Source of the DNA: Pseudomonas donghuensis
Lineage (GTDB): Bacteria > Pseudomonadota > Gammaproteobacteria > Pseudomonadales > Pseudomonadaceae
DNA length: 64,000 bases
Direction: 5' to 3'
Assembly (NCBI RefSeq): GCF_000259195.1
Contig: NZ_JH650757.1
Span: 242,472 to 306,471 of the forward strand
Shown: one piece after another, positions 7,712-16,369 of the stretch
How the letters are laid out: each line of letters starts with the position of its first letter
Position numbering within the stretch: the first letter of the stretch is position 1
Position numbers and translations under genes: made by a program
Notes under the pieces: model-generated
What the model saw: the letters and a program-made list of their open reading frames with translations, nothing else
Databases searched by the model: none
Told to the model about the DNA's origin: nothing

Positions 7712-8816
7712 GGATGCGCACCGGCATCGGGTGGCCCAGCACTGCCCGGTAATGCTCCAGCAAGCCATTGACCACAGTGTCCCAAGCGTAATATTGCTCG
7801 ACATGGGCACGCGCCTGCAGGCCCATCTGCCGGGCACCGGCTTCGAACACCTCCCTGACCGTGCGGGCCATGGCCTGGCCATCGTTGGGTGTACACAGGC
7901 GGCCGCACTGGTCGTTGACGATTTCGCTGAAGGCCCCGGCGGCCACGGCTATGACCGGGATGGCGCTGGCCATGGCTTCGAGGATCACCAGGCCGAAGGT
8001 TTCCTGGTCGCCGGCGTGCAGCAAGGCATCGGCGCTGGCCAGCAGGCGGGCGACTTCGCTGGCCGGGCAGAAGTGATCGATGACACTGACATTGGCCGGC
8101 ACATGGGTCGGCATATGCGAACCGACCAGCAGCAGATGATAGTGCTTGCCCAGGCGTTTCATGCAGTCGAGCAGCACCGGCAGGTTCTTCTCCCGCGAGC
8201 CGCGGCCGGCGAATACCAGCAGCCGCGTGGAATCGGCGATACCCAGTTGCTGGCGCAACGACAGGTCGCGGTTCTGCGGGTTGAAGGTCGCCAGGTCGAC
8301 GCCCAGGCGCTGCACATGAACATTATCGATACCCAGGCCGCGCAGCTTGTTGGCCATCACCTGGCTCGGCGCCAGGACCCGGTCGAAGTTGCCGTAGAGC
8401 TTGCTGACATAGGCCTCGACATTTGGCGTGAACCAGTTGCCCATGCGGTTGCTGACCAGCAGCGGCAGGTCGGAGTGGTAGAAGCCGATCACCGGCACAT
8501 CGAGCTGGCGGCGGGCATCCAGCGCCGCCCAGGCGGTCAGGTAAGGGTCGCCGACTTCGATCAGATTGGGCTGAAGATCCTGCAGGATATTGCGCCAGGG
8601 CGCCAGGCGCAGAGGAAAGCGGTAGCCGTTGCCAAACGGCAGGGCCGGTGCCGGCACCTTGTAGATGCCGTTTTCGTGACTGGCACTGGCGCCGGGGATC
8701 AACAGGCTGTGACGGACGCCGGGGGTAAGGCCCAGACGGCGGTGTTTGGCATCAAGATAGGTTCGTACGCCGCCGCTGGCAGGGGCGTAGAACATGGTGA
8801 TGTCCGCGATGTGCAC
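7704..8816 (-). CDS. GT4-type glycosyltransferase
   Basis: About 370 residues with a GT-B fold of family GT4. The N-terminal ADITMFYAPASGGVRTYL segment carries the Gly-rich acceptor loop, and the C-terminal donor site has GRGSREKNL and the EX7E motif (ETFGLVILEAMASAIPV). Start choice: GTG at 8816 lies 9-10 nt after GGAGGG and gives MHIADITMFY; the ATG at 8825 is only 1-2 nt from the same ribosome site and is less likely. First gene of a three-gene overlapping set with a deacetylase and a flippase-like protein; resembles lipid mannosyl/glucosyltransferases, but acceptor and donor are unproven. Confidence 0.82.
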   Translation of the reverse strand: MHIADITMFYAPASGGVRTYLDAKHRRLGLTPGVRHSLLIPGASASHENGIYKVPAPALPFGNGYRFPLRLAPWRNILQDLQPNLIEVGDPYLTAWAALDARRQLDVPVIGFYHSDLPLLVSNRMGNWFTPNVEAYVSKLYGNFDRVLAPSQVMANKLRGLGIDNVHVQRLGVDLATFNPQNRDLSLRQQLGIADSTRLLVFAGRGSREKNLPVLLDCMKRLGKHYHLLLVGSHMPTHVPANVSVIDHFCPASEVARLLASADALLHAGDQETFGLVILEAMASAIPVIAVAAGAFSEIVNDQCGRLCTPNDGQAMARTVREVFEAGARQMGLQARAHVEQYYAWDTVVNGLLEHYRAVLGHPMPVRIHA

Positions 8817-8951
8817 GATCAGCATCCCTCCGAGATCGTCTCCAAAGTGTGTCGCCAGGCAGCTTTTCGCCACTGGAGACGCGCCCTAAGGTTGACCTCT
8901 ATGAAGGATAGTTTGTTCGACTGGGTTCAGCAGCGGTCAGCTACAAGCTGC

Positions 8952-9002
8952 AAGCGGCAAGAAAAAGCAGAGCGCACATGGCACCGCTTCTTCTTGCCGC
9001 TT
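8952..9002. repeat. Inverted repeat between chemoreceptor and glycosyltransferase genes
   Basis: AAGCGGCAAGAA (8952-8963) is repeated in perfect inversion at 8991-9002, with 27 nt between. Flanking AGCTGCAAGC/GCTTGC words resemble the dispersed CAAGCTGCAAGC-type repeats of pseudomonads. It lies 19 nt past the chemoreceptor stop and may serve as its transcript end, though a T run is absent. Confidence 0.55.
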
Positions 9003-9020
9003 CAAGCTTGCCGCTCAAGT

Positions 9021-10901
9021 TCAGATACGGAAGCTGCCCACCAGTTGTTTCAGGCGGCTGGCCTGCTGCTCCAGGTCGGCGCAGGCGCGCAGGGTCGACT
9101 GCAGGTTCTCGACCCCTTCCTGGTTGAGCATGTTGATTTCATTGATGTCCATGTTGATCGAATCGACCACGGCCGTCTGTTCCTCGGTAGCGGTGGCCAC
9201 CGACTGGTTCATGCCGTCGATCTCGCCGATGCGCAGGGTCACGCTGCCCAGGCGCTCGCCGGCCTGGTTGGCGATCTCGACGCTGTCCTGGCTGTGGCGC
9301 TGGCTCTGGCCCATGGTGTCGACCGACTCGCGGGCACCGACCTGCAGCTCCTCGATCATGTTCTGCACCTGTTGCGCCGATTCCTGGGTGCGGTGCGCCA
9401 GGTTGCGTACTTCATCGGCGACCACGGCAAACCCGCGCCCGGCTTCACCGGCCCGTGCCGCCTCGATAGCCGCGTTGAGCGCCAGCAGGTTGGTCTGTTG
9501 CGAGATGCTGGTGATCACTTCGAGGATCTGACCGATGTTCACGGTCTTGCTGTTGAGCGTCTCGATGTGGGCGCTGGAGGTGCAGATCAGGTCCGACAGG
9601 CGGTTCATCGCCTGGATGCTGCGATCGACCACTTGCTGGCCTTCTTCGGCCAGGTGGCGTGCCGAGCTTGCCTGTTGCGAGGCTTGCGCGGCGTTGTGGG
9701 CGATTTCCTGGGCGGCGGCACCCAACTGGTTGATCGCCGCAGCGACGCTGTTGGTGCGGTTGGACTGCTCGTCGGAGTTGACCATCGATGAGTTGGAGGC
9801 GCTGACCACCCGCAAGGCTACTTCGTTGACCTGTTCGGTGGCCGAGGACACTTCGCGGATCGAGCCATGAATACGCTCGACGAAGCGGTTGAAGGCGGTA
9901 CCGAGGATGCCGAATTCGTCGTGGTTGTGAATGGCCAGGCGTTTGGTCAGGTCGCCTTCACCTTCGGCGATGTCTTCCATGGCGCGGGTCATGGTGTGCA
10001 GCGGTTGCATCAGCACACGGATCAACAGGCCGAGCAGGGCAATGATGATGACTACCGCCACCAGGGTTGCAATCACCGCAGAGGTGCGGAACTCGCTCAG
10101 CATCGAGTAGGCCTCGTCCTTGTCTACCGACAGGCCGATGTACCAGTTGGCCGAAGGCAGGCCCTTGACCGGGGCGAAGCTGAGGATCCGGGTCTTGCCA
10201 TCGAGCTGGACTTCGCTCGGTTCCTTGCTGATGCGCGGGGTGTTCTGCGGGAACAGGTCCGACAGCGACTTCATCACCAGGTTCTTGTCCGGGTGCACGA
10301 GGATCTTGCCCTGATCGTTGATCAAGAACGCATAGCCCATGCCGCCGAAGTTCAGCGAGTTGATGATTTCGGTCAGGCCGTCCAGGGCCAGGTCGCCACC
10401 GACCACGCCGACATTGCGCGCAGCGGTCGCCACCACCGAGATGACCATCTTGCCGGTGCTGACATCAATATAAGGTTCGGTCAGGATCGGCCCGTTGGCC
10501 GCCATGCCGTCCTTGTACCAGGGGCGCACGCGAGGGTCGTAGCCGTCCGGCATCTTGGTTTGCGGGCGAATGGTGAACCCGCCGTTGACGTCACCCAGGT
10601 AAATTGTCAGGAAACTTGAGACCAATGCCTGTTGGCCGAGCAGGGTGCCGATCTTGTCAGCCTCGGGAAACGCGGCGATGTTTTGTGCAACGTTTTGTAC
10701 CAGCAGAATACGACCGTCAAACAGGTTCTTGATATTGGTCGAAGTGGTTTCGCCCATTTCCTCAAGATAGTTTTCCAGATCCTCGCGAATGGCATTACGC
10801 TGCAAGAAATCGTTGTACAAGGTAAACAGGGTAAAGGCGATCATGACGATCAGTGAGGCGGCCAATAGGATCTTGTGGCTGAATCGGAGGCTTTTGTTCA
10901 T
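9021..10901 (-). CDS. Methyl-accepting chemotaxis protein, dCache_1 (McpG/PctC-like)
   Basis: 626-residue chemoreceptor. TM1 about 10-30, periplasmic dCache_1 domain 31-273, TM2 274-296, HAMP 297-350, and a signalling domain with the conserved hairpin [20 protein letters not shown]. The ligand domain shows the amino-acid-type dCache signature: Tyr121, Arg126, Trp128, Tyr129, Tyr144, Asp146 and Asp174 region, so an amino acid or close analogue is the expected attractant. In P. putida the receptor at the same chromosomal position is McpG (GABA-specific), from memory; ligand identity needs the full pocket comparison. No C-terminal CheR-binding pentapeptide. It precedes the glycosyltransferase genes on the same strand but is separated by an inverted repeat. 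Confidence 0.92.
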   Translation of the reverse strand: MNKSLRFSHKILLAASLIVMIAFTLFTLYNDFLQRNAIREDLENYLEEMGETTSTNIKNLFDGRILLVQNVAQNIAAFPEADKIGTLLGQQALVSSFLTIYLGDVNGGFTIRPQTKMPDGYDPRVRPWYKDGMAANGPILTEPYIDVSTGKMVISVVATAARNVGVVGGDLALDGLTEIINSLNFGGMGYAFLINDQGKILVHPDKNLVMKSLSDLFPQNTPRISKEPSEVQLDGKTRILSFAPVKGLPSANWYIGLSVDKDEAYSMLSEFRTSAVIATLVAVVIIIALLGLLIRVLMQPLHTMTRAMEDIAEGEGDLTKRLAIHNHDEFGILGTAFNRFVERIHGSIREVSSATEQVNEVALRVVSASNSSMVNSDEQSNRTNSVAAAINQLGAAAQEIAHNAAQASQQASSARHLAEEGQQVVDRSIQAMNRLSDLICTSSAHIETLNSKTVNIGQILEVITSISQQTNLLALNAAIEAARAGEAGRGFAVVADEVRNLAHRTQESAQQVQNMIEELQVGARESVDTMGQSQRHSQDSVEIANQAGERLGSVTLRIGEIDGMNQSVATATEEQTAVVDSINMDINEINMLNQEGVENLQSTLRACADLEQQASRLKQLVGSFRI

Positions 10902-11069
10902 AACGTGTCGGTCCGCTAAGGTCTTGTTGTCCGGGTCGTTCGCACAAAGAACAGCGTGAAAGCAGTGCAGGTCCCAATTCCTTGTCGGGCTATTCCTGTC
11001 TTCTGGTGGTCTGTCGCCATTTAATATCGGCCGTTTCCAGCCAAAGCTTTAAACAGAGGGTGAAAAAAC

Positions 11070-12548
11070 ATGCCTGACTCTTCGCAATTCGTGCTCGGCG
11101 CCGACCTTGCCGGACAGCCGGTGGCCCAGGCCATGCGCCTGGCCAACCGCCACGGTCTGGTGGCCGGGGCCACCGGTACCGGCAAGACCGTGACCCTGCA
11201 ACATATGGCTGAAGCCTTCAGTGACGCGGGCGTAGCGGTGTTTGCCGCCGACGTCAAAGGCGACTTGTGCGGCCTGGGCGCAGTAGGCAACCCGCAAGGC
11301 AAGGTGGCCGAGCGCATTGCCGGCATGCCCTGGCTGGGGCACCGGCCTCAGGCGTATCCGGTCAGCTTGTGGGACATTCACGGTCAGTCCGGTCATCCAT
11401 TGCGTACCACCCTCAGTGAAATGGGCCCGTTGCTCCTGGGCAACCTGCTGGAACTGACCGACAGTCAGCAGGCGGCACTGTATGCCGCGTTCAAGGTTGC
11501 CGACCGCGACGGCCTGTTGCTGCTGGACATCAAGGACCTCAAGGCGCTGCTGGCACATTTGAAGGACAACCCGCAGCTACTCGGTGAAGACATTGCGCTG
11601 ATGACCACAGGTTCCAGCCAGGCCCTGTTGCGGCGCCTGGCAACCCTGGAGCAGCAGGGCGCCGAGGCGTTGTTCGGCGAGCCCGCCTTGCAGCTGGAAG
11701 ACATCCTGCAACCGGATGCCGATGGCCGCGGGCGTATTCACCTGCTCGATGCCAGCCGCCTGGTGCATGAGGCGCCCAAGGTCTATGCGACCTTCCTGCT
11801 CTGGCTGCTGGCCGAGCTGTTCGAGCAATTGCCCGAGCGCGGCGATGCCGACAAACCGTTGCTGGCGTTGTTTTTCGATGAAGCGCACCTGCTGTTCAAT
11901 GGTACGCCCAAGGCCCTGCAGGACCGACTGGAACAGGTGGTGCGGCTGATTCGTTCCAAGGGCGTAGGGGTGTACTTCGTCACCCAGTCGCCGAGCGATC
12001 TGCCCGATGATGTCCTGGCGCAGTTGGGCCTGCGGGTCCAGCATGGCCTGCGAGCGTTCACTGCCAAGGAGCAAAAGTCCCTCAAGGCCGTGGCCGATGG
12101 CTTCCGTCCTAACCCGCAGTTCGACACCCTGAGTGTGCTGACCGAACTGGGCATCGGTGAGGCGTTGGTCGGAACCCTGCAGGAAAAGGGCACGCCGGGC
12201 ATGGTCCAGCGCGTGCTGATCGCGCCGCCGCAGTCGCGTATCGGGCCGCTGAGCGCTGCTGAGCGGGCGGCGCTGATTGCCGCGTCGCCACTGGCCGGGC
12301 GCTATGACAAACCGGTGGACCGTGAGTCGGCCTATGAAATGCTCAACGCCCGTAAAGGCGGCGCGGCCGGGCCTGAACAAGCGCCGGCAGCGGCTGAGGA
12401 GAGCTTTGCCGACAAGGCCGGTGAGTTCCTCCAGAGCGCGGCGGGGCAGGCGATCAAGTCGGCGGTACGCCAGGCGGCCAACCAGTTCGGGCGCCAACTG
12501 GTGCGTGGCCTGATGGGCTCGTTGCTTGGTAGCAGCAAGCGCCGCTGA
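11070..12548 (+). CDS. YjgR/DUF853 HerA-like ATPase
   Basis: 492-residue P-loop ATPase of the HerA-FtsK superfamily (DUF853, E. coli YjgR type). Walker A is GATGTGKT (33-40), Walker B is LLALFFDEAHLL near residue 270, and an arginine-rich segment RLIRSKGVGVYFVTQSPSDL follows. The C-terminal 90 residues are Ala/Gln-rich and end in a basic tail. The role of the family is poorly defined. ATG at 11070 follows AGAGGGTG. Single gene, ended by a strong terminator. Confidence 0.9.
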   Translation: MPDSSQFVLGADLAGQPVAQAMRLANRHGLVAGATGTGKTVTLQHMAEAFSDAGVAVFAADVKGDLCGLGAVGNPQGKVAERIAGMPWLGHRPQAYPVSLWDIHGQSGHPLRTTLSEMGPLLLGNLLELTDSQQAALYAAFKVADRDGLLLLDIKDLKALLAHLKDNPQLLGEDIALMTTGSSQALLRRLATLEQQGAEALFGEPALQLEDILQPDADGRGRIHLLDASRLVHEAPKVYATFLLWLLAELFEQLPERGDADKPLLALFFDEAHLLFNGTPKALQDRLEQVVRLIRSKGVGVYFVTQSPSDLPDDVLAQLGLRVQHGLRAFTAKEQKSLKAVADGFRPNPQFDTLSVLTELGIGEALVGTLQEKGTPGMVQRVLIAPPQSRIGPLSAAERAALIAASPLAGRYDKPVDRESAYEMLNARKGGAAGPEQAPAAAEESFADKAGEFLQSAAGQAIKSAVRQAANQFGRQLVRGLMGSLLGSSKRR

Positions 12549-12562
12549 TTCTGCCAGGTATA

Positions 12563-12592
12563 AAAAAGGCGCCCTTGGGGCGCCTTTTTTTG
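12563..12592. terminator. Bidirectional terminator
   Basis: AAAAAAGGCGCC followed after a short loop by GGGCGCC and a T run; it can end both the yjgR-like gene (plus) and the convergent phosphate transporter gene (minus). Confidence 0.92.
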
Positions 12593-12602
12593 TGCGGGTG
12601 TC

Positions 12603-14075
12603 TTAGCCGATGGCTTTGGTCGCCAGCCAGAACAATCCAGCCGCCAGGCCCATCGAGGCTGGCAGGGTCAGGACCCAGGCCAGCAGGATGGTCTTGACGG
12701 TGCCGCTTTGCAGGCCGCTCTTGTTCGCCACCATGGTCCCGGCTACACCCGACGACAACACGTGGGTGGTCGAAACCGGCAGGCTGAAGATGTTGGCCAT
12801 GCCGATGGCGCAGGCTGCGGTGATCTGTGCCGACATGCCCTGGGCGTAGGTCATGCCCTGCTTGCCGATCTTCTCGCCGATGGTCAGCACCACGCGCTTC
12901 CAGCCGACCATGGTACCCAGGCCCAGGGCCAGGGCGACCGCGAGGATGACCCAGAACGGGGCATATTCGGTGGTGGCGGTCAGGTCTTTACGCAGTTTTT
13001 CCAGGTCGGCCTTCTCGCGCGCTTGCAGGCCCGGCAACTTGCCGACCTTCTTCGCGGTGTCGTCCAGACAGAGCAGGTAGCGACGGACTTCGACGCGTTT
13101 TTCCGCCGACAGCGAGTGGTAGTCGGCTACGCCGTTGAGCGATTGCTGCAGGGCCTTGATGGTCGGCTCGGTCTGCTGCGGGTTGCAGCTGAACTGCTCC
13201 GGCAGGTCGCCATCTTTGGCTTTGCCCAGGGCCAGGAATTCACCCAGGGTCGCTTCGTTGCGCTGGTAGAACTGGCTCAGGTGCAGAGTGGCGTCGCGGG
13301 TCCGCTCGATCTGGTAGGTGGTGCTGTTCAGGTCGAGAACGAACTGGGCCGGGACGATACCGATCAGCACCAGCATGATCAGGCCGATACCCTTCTGGCC
13401 GTCGTTGGAGCCGTGCACGAAGCTGACGCCCATGGCCGAAATGACCAGCACCAGGCGGTTCCAGAACGGTGGGTGCTTCTTGTCGTCAAGCTTGCGGCGC
13501 TGTTCCGGGGTCTTGTGCATCTTCGACAGCGGGCGCCACCATTTAAGGCCGATCAGCACCAGGGCCGCCACAGCAAAGCCGGCCATGGGCGACAGTACCA
13601 GGGACATGGCGATGTCGATTGCCTTCTGCCAGTTGACCCCGTCACCCAACGGAATGTCGTTGAGCAGGGCGTTGGCCAGGCCCACGCCGAGGATCGAGCC
13701 GATCAGCGTGTGCGAGCTGGACGCCGGGATCCCGAAGTACCAGGTGCCCAGGTTCCAGGTGATGGCGGCGGCCAATAGAGAGAAGACCATCGCCAGGCCG
13801 TGGCCGGTGTTCACGTTGATCAGCAGTTCGACCGGCAGCAGGTGAACGATGGCATATGCCACGCCGACACCGCCCAATAGAACGCCGAGGAAGTTGAACA
13901 CGCCGGAGAAGAACACGGCCAGGTGCGGCGGCATGGCTTTGGTATAGATGACTGTAGCTACCGCGTTAGCGGTGTCATGAAAGCCATTGATGAACTCGAA
14001 GGCGAGTACGAAGGTCAGAGCGAGCAGCAAGCTCACCAGTACCCAGGCATCAAGTCCGCTGAATAAATCGATCAT
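12603..14075 (-). CDS. Inorganic phosphate transporter, Pit family
   Basis: 490-residue PiT-type low-affinity metal-phosphate:proton symporter of the inner membrane. Both inverted PiT repeats are visible: GFHDTANAVATVIYT near residue 31 and GSNDGQKGIGLIM near residue 223, with further signatures GIPASSSHTL and LPVSTTHVLSSG. A soluble loop of about 110 residues (roughly 255-365, charged and helical) is inserted in the middle, as in the longer bacterial Pit proteins. Start ATG at 14075. Single gene, convergent with the yjgR-like gene. Confidence 0.93.
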   Translation of the reverse strand: MIDLFSGLDAWVLVSLLLALTFVLAFEFINGFHDTANAVATVIYTKAMPPHLAVFFSGVFNFLGVLLGGVGVAYAIVHLLPVELLINVNTGHGLAMVFSLLAAAITWNLGTWYFGIPASSSHTLIGSILGVGLANALLNDIPLGDGVNWQKAIDIAMSLVLSPMAGFAVAALVLIGLKWWRPLSKMHKTPEQRRKLDDKKHPPFWNRLVLVISAMGVSFVHGSNDGQKGIGLIMLVLIGIVPAQFVLDLNSTTYQIERTRDATLHLSQFYQRNEATLGEFLALGKAKDGDLPEQFSCNPQQTEPTIKALQQSLNGVADYHSLSAEKRVEVRRYLLCLDDTAKKVGKLPGLQAREKADLEKLRKDLTATTEYAPFWVILAVALALGLGTMVGWKRVVLTIGEKIGKQGMTYAQGMSAQITAACAIGMANIFSLPVSTTHVLSSGVAGTMVANKSGLQSGTVKTILLAWVLTLPASMGLAAGLFWLATKAIG

Positions 14076-14416
14076 GAAGGAATTCTGACCCGGTCATAAG
14101 GGGGCGCGATTATGCCAGAAATCCCCGGTAATCGATGCCCCTGCTGCTGACCGCTCGACGACTTTTCTACCCCCGTGCCTGACCCGTTGAGTCGGCGATG
14201 CTTCGCTTAACGTCGGCTAAAATTCGAAAAAATCGAGAAAAATTAGATATTTGAGAACGTTCTGTTCTGTCAGAAAGAAATCAAACGACCGTATGAAATT
14301 TGTGAAATTCCGTTACGGCATGCGCATGCAAGCGCAAAAATCCGTTGCATTACGTTCAGGTAAAAGCTCCCCGGCATGCCGTTGAGCGGCATGTTCCAGT
14401 CGCCTGTAACTGCGGC
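14076..14416. other. Intergenic region upstream of pit
   Basis: 341 nt. 14215-14330 is AT-rich and likely holds the pit promoter. Near the other end a hairpin (CATGCCG 14375-14381 with CGGCATG 14387-14393) followed on the minus strand by GCTTTTA is a probable weak terminator of the downstream-facing small gene at 14417. No ORF with a ribosome site is seen. Confidence 0.45.
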
Positions 14417-14617
14417 TCAGGGCGCCTGGTCCTTGAGTTCTTTCTCGATTTTTTCCAGCTCCTGAGCAAAGGCCTGGTCAAGCACGCTTGCGCGTTTTCG
14501 CCAGGGTTTGCGTTCCGGGTCGGGTTGCGCGGCATAAGTGGTCACTTCACCGCCATAGACGTCCTTGTAACGTTGTTCCTGGCGCTCTAGTTCCGCGCGC
14601 AGTTCATCTTTGGTCAC
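14417..14617 (-). CDS. Small charged hypothetical protein
   Basis: 66-residue cytosolic protein, very rich in Glu, Lys and Arg (TKDELRAELERQEQRYKDVYG at the N terminus; EKIEKELKDQAP at the C terminus), probably mostly helical. The start is GTG at 14617, placed 4 nt after AGGTAG; longer in-frame starts upstream read through an unstructured intergenic stretch and lack ribosome sites. No domain or function recognised. It sits between the phosphate transporter and pcaR genes. Confidence 0.6.
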   Translation of the reverse strand: MTKDELRAELERQEQRYKDVYGGEVTTYAAQPDPERKPWRKRASVLDQAFAQELEKIEKELKDQAP

Positions 14618-15158
14618 AGTACTACCTGTAGTGTGGATATAAACCCTGGCGATTACGTGGGCAAATAGTGCGCGGGGCGCAACATGCACACGGCTACGCT
14701 GCCAGAGCGGCATAACTGTCGCAGCAACAGTAGGTTGTGATGATGCAAGCGAATGTGAACAACGGCTATTCACGTGAGTGGCACTTGCAACAATCCAGTT
14801 GTGTCTACCTGGGCAGACGCGGATTGGATCCGCACTATCCCTGCCCGAGGGCAGGGATACGAAGTTTTATTATAGCAAGCAGTTTGTCTGACAGTAGCAC
14901 GCGCTAGGGTTGATAAGAGCACCCGCTTTGTTACCACGTTATGAATGTAGTCAGACGTCCGAGTATTAAATTCGAGCCGAGGGTAAAGAAAAAGTTCGCC
15001 GGCTACAAAGCCCCGCATTGTACGGAGGGAAGAAAAACGGCCTCGCTTCGTGGGCAAGGCCGTGCCTGGGACTTCTACGGTGGGTACCTGACCAGTCTCT
15101 CCAAGAAGCCACATGGTGGCGGTAGAAAGGTATAAGCAATTGAGGGTAGCGGTCAATT
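14618..15158. other. Long non-coding region before pcaR, with hairpins
   Basis: 541 nt with no convincing gene. It contains a GC hairpin TCCCTGCC/GGCAGGGA at about 14837-14856 followed within 15 nt by TTTTATTATA on the plus strand, and a second hairpin ACGGCCT/AGGCCGT at about 15037-15063. A 64-codon basic frame (14941-15135) lacks a ribosome site. The region could include a small RNA or long leader; see findings. Confidence 0.4.
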
Positions 15159-15190
15159 GCGATTATCGGTCGATGGTTCGATAATCGCCC
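15159..15190 (+). promoter_or_regulatory. Bipartite PcaR operator before pcaR
   Basis: Two 9-bp cores, CGATTATCG (15160-15168) and CGATAATCG (15179-15187), lie 19 bp apart start to start and form a perfect inverted repeat GCGATTATCG/CGATAATCGC with a 10-nt spacer. The second copy sits in GTTCGATAATCGCCC, nearly the published P. putida PcaR box. It is 27-58 nt upstream of the pcaR start, fitting autoregulation through -35/-10 binding. Confidence 0.85.
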
Positions 15191-15216
15191 TAGTGACCGT
15201 GTTGCCGAGGCTAGCC

Positions 15217-16092
15217 ATGACAGAAGAAACCACGCCCAAAGGGCCAGGATTGAACGACAACGTGCGTAGCTCGTTTGCGTCCCTGGCGCCGCCCATCGTC
15301 GCCTCGCCGGCCAAGCGTATCCAGGCCTTCACCGGCGACCCCGACTTCATGACCTCACTGGCCCGGGGCCTGGCAGTGGTGCAGGCCTTCCAGGAGCGCA
15401 AGCGCCACCTGACCATCGCGCAGATCAGCCATCGCACGGAAATTCCCCGGGCAGCGGTGCGCCGTTGCCTGCATACCTTGATCAAGCTGGGCTACGCCAC
15501 TACCGACGGGCGCACTTATTCGTTGCTGCCCAAGGTGCTGACCCTTGGCCATGCCTATCTGTCGTCGACACCCCTGGCGGTGTCGGCACAGCCGTATCTG
15601 GACCGCATGAGCGATCAGTTGCATGAGGCCTGCAACATGGCCACCCTGGAAGGCGACGACATTCTCTACATCGCCCGTTCCGCCACCGTGCAGCGCTTGA
15701 TTTCGGTCGACCTGTCGGTTGGCGGACGGCTGCCGGCCTATTGCACCTCCATGGGTCGCATCCTGCTGGCGGCGCTGGACGACGCGACCTTGCACGAATA
15801 CCTGGAGCATGCCGACCTGCAGGCCAAGACCAGCCGCACCATTCACGACCCGGTGGCCCTGCTCGAATGCCTGCAACTGGTTCGCCAGCAAGGCTGGTGC
15901 GTGGTCGATCAGGAGCTCGAGCAAGGCTTGCGCTCGATCGCCGTGCCGGTCTATGACGCCTCCGGCCAGGTGCTGGCGGCGCTCAACGTCAGCACCCATG
16001 CCGGGCGGGTCAGTCGCACCGAGCTTGAGCAGCGCTTTCTGCCGATCATGCTCGCCGCCAGCCGCGACCTCAGCGCGCAACTGTTCGCCTGA
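15217..16092 (+). CDS. pcaR: Pca regulon regulator PcaR (IclR family)
   Basis: 291-residue IclR-family regulator that responds to beta-ketoadipate and controls pca genes. N-terminal winged HTH around residues 45-110 (LTIAQISHRTEIPRAAVRRC), then the IclR effector domain (YLDRMSDQLHEACNMATLEG, YCTSMGRILLAAL, GWCVVDQELEQGLRSIAVPV). Start at MTEETTPK (15217); a 20-codon upstream extension would run through the operator and has no ribosome site. A PcaR-type operator overlaps its promoter, and similar operators precede pcaK and pcaI downstream. Confidence 0.95.
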   Translation: MTEETTPKGPGLNDNVRSSFASLAPPIVASPAKRIQAFTGDPDFMTSLARGLAVVQAFQERKRHLTIAQISHRTEIPRAAVRRCLHTLIKLGYATTDGRTYSLLPKVLTLGHAYLSSTPLAVSAQPYLDRMSDQLHEACNMATLEGDDILYIARSATVQRLISVDLSVGGRLPAYCTSMGRILLAALDDATLHEYLEHADLQAKTSRTIHDPVALLECLQLVRQQGWCVVDQELEQGLRSIAVPVYDASGQVLAALNVSTHAGRVSRTELEQRFLPIMLAASRDLSAQLFA

Positions 16093-16100
16093 ACGTTCCT

Positions 16101-16133
16101 GTTCGATAAACGCACAGAGATGCGTTTATCGAA
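16101..16133 (+). promoter_or_regulatory. Bipartite PcaR-like operator before pcaK
   Basis: TTCGATAAACGCA (16102-16114) and its perfect inverse TGCGTTTATCGAA (16121-16133) flank a 6-nt spacer. The 9-bp cores CGATAAACG (16104) and CGTTTATCG (16123) are again 19 bp apart, as at pcaR and pcaI, with one base changed from CGATAATCG. It begins 9 nt after the pcaR stop and 237 nt before pcaK. Confidence 0.75.
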
Positions 16134-16369
16134 TTGCGCCGCGCCCGCCTGCTTATTAATGTCCCTCGCAGCGGTCAGCCTGCCTTGACCGCCCATAATA
16201 ATGAGTGAGAGGCAAACGCCCCATGACCGACTTCCTGTCCCCGCACGGCTTGCACCTGTCCTACGCTGGACTGCGCGGCAGCTGATCCAGTTTTCCGAAC
16301 CTGTTCCTGTTCGCCTGTGCCGTTCATGCGCGCACCCGCACACTCGCGCGCTTCTTCTGGATAAAAATA

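Noticed and set aside
7698-9791. 697-codon frame antisense to glycosyltransferase and chemoreceptor genes
   Set aside because: Crosses the intergenic inverted repeat and both real genes; a shadow frame.
14941-15135. 64-codon very basic frame before pcaR
   Set aside because: No ribosome site and no recognisable family; kept only as part of the unexplained gap.
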